A stretch of 64,000 bases of DNA, taken from contig NZ_JACHTC010000001.1 of the NCBI RefSeq assembly GCF_014145635.1, positions 335,707 to 399,706 on the forward strand, in the 5' to 3' direction. A model generated the notes under the pieces. The model ran no database searches, was not told the origin of the DNA, and saw only the letters and a list, made by a program, of their open reading frames with translations. Shown here one piece after another: positions 18,136 to 25,864 of this stretch. This DNA comes from Myroides sp. WP-1 (GTDB lineage: Bacteria; Bacteroidota; Bacteroidia; Flavobacteriales; Flavobacteriaceae). Numbering within the stretch: the stretch's first letter is position 1; each line of letters opens with the position of its first letter. A program made the translations under genes and the position numbers.

Positions 18136-19539
18136 ATGGAAAAATTTGACCTCGTAGTTATCGGATCAGGTCCTGGTGGCTATGTAGCTGCTATTCGAGC
18201 AGCTCAATTGGGATATAAAACAGCACTCATTGAAAAATACAATACATTGGGGGGAACGTGCACCAATGTTGGATGTATTCCTACCAAAGCGTTGTTAGAC
18301 AGTACACATCACTATGCGGATATCTTAACGAAGTTTAGCAAACAAGGTATTGAAATTCAAGGGGTACACTTGAATTTCAGCCAGATGTATCAAAGAAAAG
18401 AAGAGGTCATTCAGAAGAACACCCAAGGGTTGACTTTTTTAATGCAAAAAAACAAGATTACTACGTTTTATGGGATCGCTTCTTTTACTAGTAATACCAC
18501 GCTTACCGTAACAACATCAGAGGGAGAAGTAACGCAAATAGAAGCAACTAAAATCATTATTGCCACGGGGTCTAAGCCTGCTACTTTACCTGGTGTAGTA
18601 CTAGATAAAAAGCGAATTATCTCCTCAACAGAGGCGTTAGCATTAAAAGAGCAACCTAAAAAATTGGTTATTATTGGTGGTGGCGTTATTGGGGTAGAAA
18701 TGGCCTCAATCTTCAATCGAATTGGCAGTGAAGTTACTATTATTGAATATGCGCCTTCTTTACTACCTACCATGGATAGAGAATTGGGCAAAGCCTTACA
18801 TAAAATACTAAAAAAGGAAAACATTGACATTCTATTAGAACAAAGTGTATATCAAGTTGAAAATCTAGGTGATCATGTAGCGTTAAAATTCAGAGATAAC
18901 CAAGGCAAGGAACAACAAGTAGAGGCAGATTATGTACTCATGGCGGTAGGTCGACGTCCTTATACAACGGGTTTAGGTTTAGCCAATACCACTGTTACAT
19001 TAGATTCAAGAGGTTTTATAGAAACCAATGCTCAATTGCAAACGAATGCTCCTACTATTTTTGCTATTGGAGACGTTATTGGAGGTGCAATGTTAGCACA
19101 TAAAGCGGAGGAAGAAGCTGTTTTTGTAGTAGAGACCATCAATGGTCAAAAGCCTCATATCCAATACAATCACATTCCTAGTGTAGTCTATACTTGGCCA
19201 GAGGTCGCTTCTGTTGGAGCAACTGAAGAGGAGTTGAAACAAAAAAACATCGCTTATCAGGTTGGAAAATTTCCTTTTGCTGCCAATGCTCGTGCTCGTG
19301 CTTCAATGGATACGGAAGGATTTGTCAAAGTACTCGTAGATCCTAAATACGGTGAAGTACTCGGCGTTCATCTTATTGGTGCACGTGCAGCTGATCTAAT
19401 AGCTCAAGCCGTAGTAGCCTTGGAATACGAGGTAACCGCTAAAGATATGTTCTCCCTCTCGTATGCACACCCCACTTTCTCAGAGGTTTTTAAAGATGCA
19501 TATCGATTGGCTTTTGGCCAACCTTCAATTAATATTTAA
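18136..19539 (+). CDS. lpdA: Dihydrolipoyl dehydrogenase (E3)
   Basis: FAD/NAD disulphide oxidoreductase that re-oxidises dihydrolipoamide in 2-oxoacid dehydrogenase or glycine-cleavage complexes. It has an N-terminal FAD-binding GSGPGGYVAAI (10-20), the redox disulphide Cys42/Cys47 in GGTCTNVGCIPTKALL, an NAD-binding GGGVIGVEMAS, the FAD-binding FAIGDVIGG, and the C-terminal catalytic SYAHPTFSEVF. The 467 residues are the family norm. Unusually, it is paired with a thiolase under TetR control rather than with E1/E2 genes, so it may be a conditionally expressed extra E3, perhaps serving branched-chain 2-oxoacid catabolism (inference). Confidence 0.95.
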   Translation: MEKFDLVVIGSGPGGYVAAIRAAQLGYKTALIEKYNTLGGTCTNVGCIPTKALLDSTHHYADILTKFSKQGIEIQGVHLNFSQMYQRKEEVIQKNTQGLTFLMQKNKITTFYGIASFTSNTTLTVTTSEGEVTQIEATKIIIATGSKPATLPGVVLDKKRIISSTEALALKEQPKKLVIIGGGVIGVEMASIFNRIGSEVTIIEYAPSLLPTMDRELGKALHKILKKENIDILLEQSVYQVENLGDHVALKFRDNQGKEQQVEADYVLMAVGRRPYTTGLGLANTTVTLDSRGFIETNAQLQTNAPTIFAIGDVIGGAMLAHKAEEEAVFVVETINGQKPHIQYNHIPSVVYTWPEVASVGATEEELKQKNIAYQVGKFPFAANARARASMDTEGFVKVLVDPKYGEVLGVHLIGARAADLIAQAVVALEYEVTAKDMFSLSYAHPTFSEVFKDAYRLAFGQPSINI

Positions 19540-19550
19540 TATTTCACAAC

Positions 19551-19585
19551 AAAAAAGCGCACCTTGCATGCAAAGTGCGCTTTTG
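19551..19585 (+). terminator. Rho-independent terminator after the thiolase-lpdA operon
   Basis: AAAAGCGCAC / GTGCGCTTTT arms with an internal TTGCATGCAA palindrome, 12 bases past the lpdA stop. Confidence 0.82.
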
Positions 19586-19651
19586 ACGTTAATTATATTC
19601 CCCTACCAAGTAGGAACTAGTAACCCCTCACTAGTTAATTTTGTGATTGAA

Positions 19652-20752
19652 TTAATTCAGTGCATTCAAGATTGCAATAACCTCTTGTGTTGTTCCTGTT
19701 TTTAAATCTTGTGCCTTAATCTCAATCATTTGTTTTTTCTCTACCTTAATTTCTTTAATTGCATATACCACTTTATTGGTATTTGCATCTACTGAAATAA
19801 AGAAAACGTATCCTTCTAATCCAACAGGTACCCATCCGTAATGTTCCGTAAACACCTCTCCTAATTCTGAGTGATTTAAGAAGACATCCAAATGAGCTAA
19901 CCCCTCCTCGTTCTTTACACCTAAGTAAACCCCTGCGTTTTCATAGTTATATCCTTGAGGAACTTTAACGAAAAACTGCGTCTTTTCACCTTCTTCACTG
20001 GCATATTTATCAATATTACTCCACCCTATTTCTGAAGGTAAGTCATTCCATCCATTCAAGAATAAGACATAGTTTTCATTGTTCTCGTCATTATCAAGAA
20101 AACCCATTTCTGTTTGGATGGGAATTTCTGTAAAAGTCAGATCGTCTTTTTCGTTTACATTGCCCTGCCAAAGCAACATATCTTCTTGAAATCCACGCGT
20201 ATTTACAACAGGAACAACCATGTTAATTCCATAATTGGTCACTTGTTTGCCATTGACTTTAATGTCAAAATAGAACTCCCCTCCAGTAATAATAAAACCT
20301 CTATATCCTTCAACTGTAAGACGCCCATAATCATCTGTCTGGTAATCTACTCCTCCCCATTCATTTCTCTCTGGATAGATTCCCATAGTTGGGCGGTTGG
20401 CAAGTGCCATAACTCCTTTATCGTAGAGTTCAATAAACGTACACGTTACTGTGTCGCCTACTGTTAGTTCACCACCGCGTATATCTAAGTAGGCTACCTC
20501 TACTTTCACTCCTTTTTTACTCGTAAAGGCAAATCCTCTGTCTTCATTGAGCAACGCACTGATTTGCTGTTTTTCTCCTTCTAACACCTGTTTTCGTAAA
20601 TTACTAAATTCAACTGCTGAAGGAATGCTGATTTCCTCTGGTGATGGACCAGGATTTGGCGTTGGACTACTGTCATCACTACTACAGGAGGTTACTCCAA
20701 TAACGCCGAGCAACAATACAAATGCTGTAATGGTTTGAAATCTCTTTTTCAT
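19652..20752 (-). CDS. Secreted lipoprotein of unknown function
   Basis: The first 22 residues are a lipoprotein signal ending in VTSC, with Cys23 the likely lipid-anchor site. An SSDDSSPTPNPGPSP linker follows, typical of surface-exposed Bacteroidetes lipoproteins. The remaining ~325 residues are rich in beta-type sequence. A central segment (VEVAYLDIRGGELTVGDTV, GFIITGGEFYFDIKVNGKQV) is reminiscent of an Ig-like or carbohydrate-associated fold, but I recognise no family. It is read alone, convergent with the lpdA terminator. A 15-base inverted repeat ATACC-N5-GGTAT lies upstream at 20900-20914. Function unknown. Confidence 0.75.
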   Translation of the reverse strand: MKKRFQTITAFVLLLGVIGVTSCSSDDSSPTPNPGPSPEEISIPSAVEFSNLRKQVLEGEKQQISALLNEDRGFAFTSKKGVKVEVAYLDIRGGELTVGDTVTCTFIELYDKGVMALANRPTMGIYPERNEWGGVDYQTDDYGRLTVEGYRGFIITGGEFYFDIKVNGKQVTNYGINMVVPVVNTRGFQEDMLLWQGNVNEKDDLTFTEIPIQTEMGFLDNDENNENYVLFLNGWNDLPSEIGWSNIDKYASEEGEKTQFFVKVPQGYNYENAGVYLGVKNEEGLAHLDVFLNHSELGEVFTEHYGWVPVGLEGYVFFISVDANTNKVVYAIKEIKVEKKQMIEIKAQDLKTGTTQEVIAILNALN

Positions 20753-21039
20753 ACTTTTTTGATTTTATTTTGATTTCAAAACTATTAAATAGTTTCTACA
20801 AAAACGAAACAATAGTATACCTTAAATAACTAAAACAACTATTAATTAAAAAATACGGTAATAAAATATGTTAAAAAACAAAATACACGCTAATAAAACA
20901 TACCTTATAGGTATAAGTTCAAGCATTGCCATTTTTATCGAGTTAGTTCCTTTTCTTCTGCTTTAGTTATCTCATCTTTTTTCGCGATATTTGTAAACGA
21001 AGTTAACAGTGACATTACGTATAATTTTCACCCTTGATC

Positions 21040-21711
21040 ATGACTAAAACTGAAAAAGTAAATTTTGTTCTTGAAACGTTAGACGCCCTATATCCGGAAA
21101 TTCCGGTTCCCTTAGATCACAAAGATGCCTATACCCTATTAATAGCGGTACTGCTATCGGCACAATGTACAGATGAACGCGTAAATAAAATCACTCCAAT
21201 TCTATTTGCAAAAGCTGATAATCCTTATGATATGGTCAAAATGACGGTAGAAGAGATTCAAGAAATCATTCGTCCTTGTGGTTTATCTCCTATGAAGAGT
21301 AAAGGCATTTATGGTTTATCTAAAATTTTAATTGAAGAACATGGTGGAGAAGTTCCCGCTGATATGGAAGCTTTAGAACGGCTACCTGCAGTTGGACACA
21401 AAACGGCTTCAGTAGTTATGGCACAAGCCTTTGATATTCCTGCATTTCCAGTAGACACACATATTCACCGCTTGTTGTATCGTTGGGGATTTTCCAATGG
21501 CAAAAGTGTGCAACAAACAGAAAAGGACGCGAAGCGTTTATTTCCCAAAGACAAGTGGAATAAATTGCATTTACAATTGGTATGGTATGGTCGTCAATAT
21601 TCTCCAGCAAGAGCCTGGAAATTAGAACTCGATATTATTACAAGTGTTATTGGGCGTAAAACCGTACTCAATGAATACTATAAAAAACAAGAAAAAAAAG
21701 CATCGAAATAA
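21040..21711 (+). CDS. nth: Endonuclease III
   Basis: Bifunctional DNA glycosylase and AP lyase that removes oxidised pyrimidines in base-excision repair. The helix-hairpin-helix LERLPAVGHKTASVVMAQ and the catalytic Lys/Asp region (AVGHKTA with the hairpin Lys, PVDTHIHRL with the Asp) are clear. No C-terminal Fe-S Cys cluster is visible: the usual C-X6-C-X2-C-X5-C pattern is missing and the tail reads RAWKLELDIITSVIGRK. A TTG start at 21034 is possible, but the ATG at 21040 (MTKTEKVNF) is preferred. A hairpin shared with the convergent small gene ends the transcript. Confidence 0.93.
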   Translation: MTKTEKVNFVLETLDALYPEIPVPLDHKDAYTLLIAVLLSAQCTDERVNKITPILFAKADNPYDMVKMTVEEIQEIIRPCGLSPMKSKGIYGLSKILIEEHGGEVPADMEALERLPAVGHKTASVVMAQAFDIPAFPVDTHIHRLLYRWGFSNGKSVQQTEKDAKRLFPKDKWNKLHLQLVWYGRQYSPARAWKLELDIITSVIGRKTVLNEYYKKQEKKASK

Positions 21712-21726
21712 TCGATGCTTTTTTTT
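21692..21726. terminator. Bidirectional terminator between nth and the 51-residue gene
   Basis: A long arm AAAAAAAAGCATCGA / TCGATGCTTTTTTTT with a five-base loop. It overlaps the nth stop and serves both converging transcripts. Confidence 0.85.
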
Positions 21727-21880
21727 AATTTACTTTTGATGCTTTTAATTTTGTTTCCATAAAATCGCTTAAAGCTAATTGTGACCAAAATTTAGAATAC
21801 GTCAACAACTTTTCTACCAATTCTGGTTGAGGTAACTTCATATCCTTTGCTTTCAAAAGAGTTTTGTAGTTTTTCTTCAT
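21725..21880 (-). CDS. Small 51-residue protein after the sigma-factor gene
   Basis: Reading the minus strand from an ATG at 21878-21880 gives MKKNYKTLLKAKDMKLPQPE followed by a helical LVEKLLTYSKFWSQL stretch and a stop at 21725. The 51 residues are basic and amphipathic with no signal peptide or membrane span. It lies 47 bases downstream of the ECF sigma gene on the same strand, with a rho-independent terminator placed exactly at its end. Both facts support a real gene. No function is recognised; coupling to the sigma factor is only a guess. Confidence 0.6.
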   Translation of the reverse strand: MKKNYKTLLKAKDMKLPQPELVEKLLTYSKFWSQLALSDFMETKLKASKVN

Positions 21881-21927
21881 AAAAAATCTTTTATATTCTC
21901 TTTTAAAACGTGCAAAGTGCGACTTTA

Positions 21928-22512
21928 TTATAAACTTAATGAAATTTGTTTTTTATCTAACATTCTTCTCAAATTAATAATAGCATAGCGCATTCTACCC
22001 AAAGCTGTATTAATACTAACATCGGTTGCTTCTGCAATTTCCTTAAAACTCAAATCTTGATACAAGCGCATTCGAATCACTTCTTGTTGATCTTGAGGTA
22101 ATTCTAATATTAAATGTTGTAAATCTTCGGTGATTTGATTCTGAATCAACAATTCTTCTATTGTATCACTATCATCTTTTAAGAAAGAGAAGAATGGCGT
22201 TTGTTCCGTATCATTGTGAATAACGGTGCGCTTTTCACGTCTATAATGGTCCATAATTAAATTATGAGCAATGCGCATAACCCAAGAAATGAACTTTCCT
22301 TCTTCGTTGTATTTTCCTGATTTAAGGGTATTAATTACTTTTATGAATGTATCTTGAAAGATGTCATTTGTCAGTTCAACATCGTCCAATTTACTAAAAA
22401 TAAATCCAAAAATTTTTGCTTGATGTTTTTTAATTAAAATTTCAAGTGCTTGTTCATTGCCCTTTATATAATGCTGAACTAGCGTTGCATCTGGTAATTG
22501 AATTAACTCCAT
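21928..22512 (-). CDS. ECF-type RNA polymerase sigma factor
   Basis: The 194 residues carry sigma-70 region 2 (HQAKIFGFIFSKLDDVELTN, DIFQDTFIKVINTLKS, FISWVMRIAHNLIMDHYRRE) and region 4 (LPQDQQEVIRMRLYQDLSFK, EIAEATDVSINTALGRMRY), with no region 1 or 3, so it belongs to the ECF group. No anti-sigma gene of normal size is adjacent. A TTTG-N21-TATATTTG promoter precedes it (22598-22630). It is divergent from uvrA. The regulon is unknown; the neighbouring repair genes nth and uvrA are suggestive but not proof of a stress role. Confidence 0.92.
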   Translation of the reverse strand: MELIQLPDATLVQHYIKGNEQALEILIKKHQAKIFGFIFSKLDDVELTNDIFQDTFIKVINTLKSGKYNEEGKFISWVMRIAHNLIMDHYRREKRTVIHNDTEQTPFFSFLKDDSDTIEELLIQNQITEDLQHLILELPQDQQEVIRMRLYQDLSFKEIAEATDVSINTALGRMRYAIINLRRMLDKKQISLSL

Positions 22513-22597
22513 AACAAATTCCTTTTTATAGCGGTTCTATTCTGATCTAAAAAGTACTTTTGTTATATAGGCAATTGATTTTTTGTATTGAGTAAGA

Positions 22598-22630
22598 CAA
22601 ATATATATAAAAATATTTGTTAAAAACAAA
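22598..22630 (-). promoter_or_regulatory. Promoter of the ECF sigma gene
   Basis: Minus-strand TTTG (22627-22630), a 21-base spacer and TATATTTG (22598-22605). The -7 is an exact consensus match, about 86 bases before the ATG. Confidence 0.5.
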
Positions 22631-22705
22631 TTAATTAAAATTATTGTTAAATAACTTAATTTTTTATTGCATGACCAAAGCGTTTCATAAACAAAGATAA
22701 AAGCG

Positions 22706-22713
22706 TATTTTTG
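22706..22713 (+). promoter_or_regulatory. -7 element of uvrA
   Basis: TATTTTTG is an exact TAnnTTTG match, 24 bases before the uvrA ATG. A weak TTTC stands in for the -33 element 18 bases upstream. Confidence 0.5.
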
Positions 22714-22736
22714 TGACTTAAACACAGGATTCTCAT

Positions 22737-25547
22737 ATGTCTAAAATAGATTTTTCGAAACTAGATCCCAAAAAGAATATCATAATCAAAGGTGCACATC
22801 TACACAACTTAAAGCATATTGATGTTGTGATTCCTAGAAATCAGATGGTTGTTATAACTGGACTTTCTGGTTCGGGGAAATCGTCTTTAGCTTTTGATAC
22901 GTTATATGCTGAGGGTCAACGTCGCTATGTAGAGAGTTTATCTTCTTATGCTCGTCAATTTTTGGGTCGTATTGACAAACCCAAAGTAGAATATATCAAA
23001 GGGATTGCCCCTGCAATTGCAATTGAACAAAAGGTCAATACAACAAATGCTCGTTCAACAGTAGGTACTTCGACAGAAATTTACGATTATATCAAGTTGT
23101 TATACGCTCGTATTGGACGTACCTTCTCTCCTATTTCGGGGCAGGAAGTAAAGAAAGATACGGTAACGGATGTTACGTCTTTGATTCAAACACTTCCTCT
23201 TGATAGTAAGTGGCTTTTATTGGCACCTTTGTTTTTTGAAGAGGATCGATCGCTAGCGGAACATTTAGCCATTTTATTAAAACAGGGATATGCTCGTTTA
23301 TGGGTTAAGGGTGAAATGGTGCGTTTGGATGAGTTTTTAAGTTTAGAAGCGGATATCATCAATCAATTTTCACTAACTGATGTCTTGTTAATTATCGATC
23401 GTATTGTTGTAAAAGATACAGATGAATTTTTTAATCGACTGGGAGATGCGGTGGAAACGGCTTTTTTTGAAGGAAAAGGCACTTGTTTTGTACGTGCTCT
23501 TGACGGTGATACGCAATATGAATTTAGCAATCGTTTTGAACTAGATGGTCTTACTTTTTTAGAACCCAATATTCATCTATTTAGTTTCAACAATCCCTAT
23601 GGTGCTTGTCCAACCTGTGATGGATATGGTAATGTTATAGGTATTGATGAAGAACTTGTATTTCCCAATACAGGACTATCTGTTTACGAAAATGCGGTAT
23701 TTCCTTGGCGTGGTGAATCTATGGGATGGTATCGAGATCAATTAATTCAACACGCTTATAAATTCGACTTCCCCATACATCGTCCAATTTTTCAACTAAC
23801 ACCTGAAGAAAAGGCGCTCCTATGGAAAGGAAATGAATTCTTTACTGGATTAGATGCTTTCTTTGAGGAATTAGAAGAAAAAAATTATAAAATTCAAAAT
23901 CGCGTTCTACTTTCGAGATATAGAGGAAAGACAAAATGCCCTACCTGTAAGGGAAAACGCTTAAGAATAGAGGCAAATTATGTTAAGATTGGCGGTAAAA
24001 CAGTTTCTGATCTTGTTGATATGCCTATCGACAAACTGGTACTCTACTTTAAAGAATTAGCCCTAAATAATTATGAGCAACAAGTTGCCAAACGCTTGTT
24101 GATTGAAATCAATAATCGCTTGGGATTCTTGCTCAATGTTGGTTTATCTTACCTCACTCTAAATCGAAATTCATCTACTTTATCGGGAGGAGAATCGCAA
24201 CGTATTAATTTAGCTACTTCACTTGGCAGTAGCTTAGTAGGATCAATGTACATCCTGGATGAACCTAGCATTGGTTTACACCCCAAAGATGGTGAAAAAC
24301 TCATCGACGTTCTCCAACAGCTCAAAGCTTTAGGTAATACTGTTATTATTGTTGAACACGATGAAGAAATCATGCAAGCAGCGGATCAAATCATAGATAT
24401 TGGTCCGGAAGCAGGTACATTTGGTGGAGAGCTTGTTGCACAAGGAACACTGGCTGAGGTTTTAAAATCAGACTCTTTAACAGCGCAATACTTAAATGGC
24501 ACAAGAGCTATTGAAGTACCCAAGAAAAGAAGACCTTATAAACATTATATCGATATTATTGGAGCGCGAGAACACAATTTAAAGAATATTGACGTTCGTT
24601 TTCCATTGGACTGTTTAACTGTAATTACTGGAGTTTCTGGAAGTGGAAAAAGTACGTTAGTTAAGCGCATTTTATTTCCTGCTCTGCAGAAAAAATTAAC
24701 GGGATTAAGCGATAAACCCGGACAATTTACTTCATTAGAAGGAAAATTTGATCACATTAAACAAATCGAATATGTTGATCAAAACCCTATTGGAAGAAGT
24801 TCGCGATCAAATCCAGTAACTTATATCAAGGCTTATGATGAAATTAGAGATTTATATGCCAAACAAAATACATCGAAATTAAGAGGATATCAACCTAAAC
24901 ACTTTTCATTCAACGTCGATGGTGGTAGATGTGAGGTGTGTAAAGGAGAAGGAAGCGTTACTGTCGAAATGCAATTCATGGCGGATGTGCACTTAGCATG
25001 TGAAGCTTGTCATGGGAAGCGCTTTAAGAAAGAAGTATTGGAAGTTAACTTTGAAGGAAAAAATATCGACGATATCTTATCGATGACTATTGATGATGCT
25101 TTGGCTTTTTTCAAACAGTACAACCAAACGAAAATTGCCACACGTTTGCAACCTTTACAAGATGTGGGATTGGGATATGTTCAATTAGGACAGTCGTCTT
25201 CTACGCTTTCTGGAGGAGAAGCACAACGTATTAAATTGGCGTCTTTCCTCTTGGCGGGATCCACACGTGAAAAGGTACTTTTTGTCTTTGATGAACCAAC
25301 TACAGGATTGCACTTTCACGACATTAAAAAACTTCTAACAGCTTTCAATGCCTTGATTGACAAAGGTCATTCTATCTTGGTAATTGAACACAATTTAGAT
25401 CTGATTAAATGTGCCGATTACATTGTAGATATAGGTCCAGAAGGAGGTGAAAATGGAGGTCAATTGATCGCCTTTGGAACACCTGAAGAAATTGTGCAAT
25501 GCGCTGCATCTAGTACAGGACAATACTTGAAGAATAAGCTGAAATAA
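22737..25547 (+). CDS. uvrA: Excinuclease ABC subunit A
   Basis: Damage-recognition ATPase of nucleotide-excision repair that loads UvrB. The 936 residues contain two ABC modules: Walker A GLSGSGKSSLA near the N-terminus and GVSGSGKSTLV in the second half, with signature motifs LSGGESQR and LSGGEAQR. The zinc-finger Cys pairs appear as CPTCDGYG, CPTCKGKR, CEVCKGEG and CEACHGKR. Length and order are those of the canonical housekeeping UvrA rather than the shorter UvrA2. It stands alone, with a terminator behind it. Confidence 0.97.
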   Translation: MSKIDFSKLDPKKNIIIKGAHLHNLKHIDVVIPRNQMVVITGLSGSGKSSLAFDTLYAEGQRRYVESLSSYARQFLGRIDKPKVEYIKGIAPAIAIEQKVNTTNARSTVGTSTEIYDYIKLLYARIGRTFSPISGQEVKKDTVTDVTSLIQTLPLDSKWLLLAPLFFEEDRSLAEHLAILLKQGYARLWVKGEMVRLDEFLSLEADIINQFSLTDVLLIIDRIVVKDTDEFFNRLGDAVETAFFEGKGTCFVRALDGDTQYEFSNRFELDGLTFLEPNIHLFSFNNPYGACPTCDGYGNVIGIDEELVFPNTGLSVYENAVFPWRGESMGWYRDQLIQHAYKFDFPIHRPIFQLTPEEKALLWKGNEFFTGLDAFFEELEEKNYKIQNRVLLSRYRGKTKCPTCKGKRLRIEANYVKIGGKTVSDLVDMPIDKLVLYFKELALNNYEQQVAKRLLIEINNRLGFLLNVGLSYLTLNRNSSTLSGGESQRINLATSLGSSLVGSMYILDEPSIGLHPKDGEKLIDVLQQLKALGNTVIIVEHDEEIMQAADQIIDIGPEAGTFGGELVAQGTLAEVLKSDSLTAQYLNGTRAIEVPKKRRPYKHYIDIIGAREHNLKNIDVRFPLDCLTVITGVSGSGKSTLVKRILFPALQKKLTGLSDKPGQFTSLEGKFDHIKQIEYVDQNPIGRSSRSNPVTYIKAYDEIRDLYAKQNTSKLRGYQPKHFSFNVDGGRCEVCKGEGSVTVEMQFMADVHLACEACHGKRFKKEVLEVNFEGKNIDDILSMTIDDALAFFKQYNQTKIATRLQPLQDVGLGYVQLGQSSSTLSGGEAQRIKLASFLLAGSTREKVLFVFDEPTTGLHFHDIKKLLTAFNALIDKGHSILVIEHNLDLIKCADYIVDIGPEGGENGGQLIAFGTPEEIVQCAASSTGQYLKNKLK

Positions 25548-25607
25548 ACTCTTTTATTAGAAAGAAGAAAAGGGAAAGAGGAAAGAGGTGAATTCTCCAG
25601 ACGCTAT

Positions 25608-25650
25608 AAAAAATAAAGGACGAGTTACACTCGTCCTTTATTTTTTTATT
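25608..25650. terminator. Rho-independent terminator after uvrA
   Basis: AAATAAAGGACGAG / CTCGTCCTTTATTT arms with a short TTACA-type loop and a T-run. The A/T flanks could also serve the converging glycosyltransferase gene. Confidence 0.82.
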
Positions 25651-25651
25651 T

Positions 25652-25860
25652 TATCTCACTTTGATTGGATTTGTTTTGAGGTTCGATGAATCTTCACTGC
25701 GTTTCGATTTTCACTTCGTTTTCAAAAATCTCCTCTATCCTCTTTCCTCTTTCCTCTTTATCTCACCAAGTTTATATTTGTTTTTGTGTTCGATGAATCT
25801 TCACTACGTTCCGATTTCCTCTTTCCTCTTTCCTCTTTCCTCTTTCCTCTTTCTTCTATC
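25652..25860. repeat. Duplicated ~105-base intergenic unit ending in heptamer repeats
   Basis: The gap between uvrA and the glycosyltransferase gene holds two degenerate copies (about 25652-25757 and 25758-25860). Each starts with an ATCTCAC segment, passes through GTTCGATGAATCTTCACT (25681 and 25789) and ends in tandem TTTCCTC heptamers, about two in the first copy and five in the second. The complementary GAAAGAGGAAAGAGG is at about 25574-25588, before the terminator. An open frame crosses the repeats on the plus strand but is low-complexity and not credible as a gene. Confidence 0.7.
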
Positions 25861-25864
25861 TTAC

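Noticed and set aside
20866..20967. Short plus-strand frame in the lipoprotein/nth gap starting MLKNKIHANK
   Set aside because: Only about 33 residues, A/T-driven composition, no terminator or promoter of its own, and it includes the inverted repeat.
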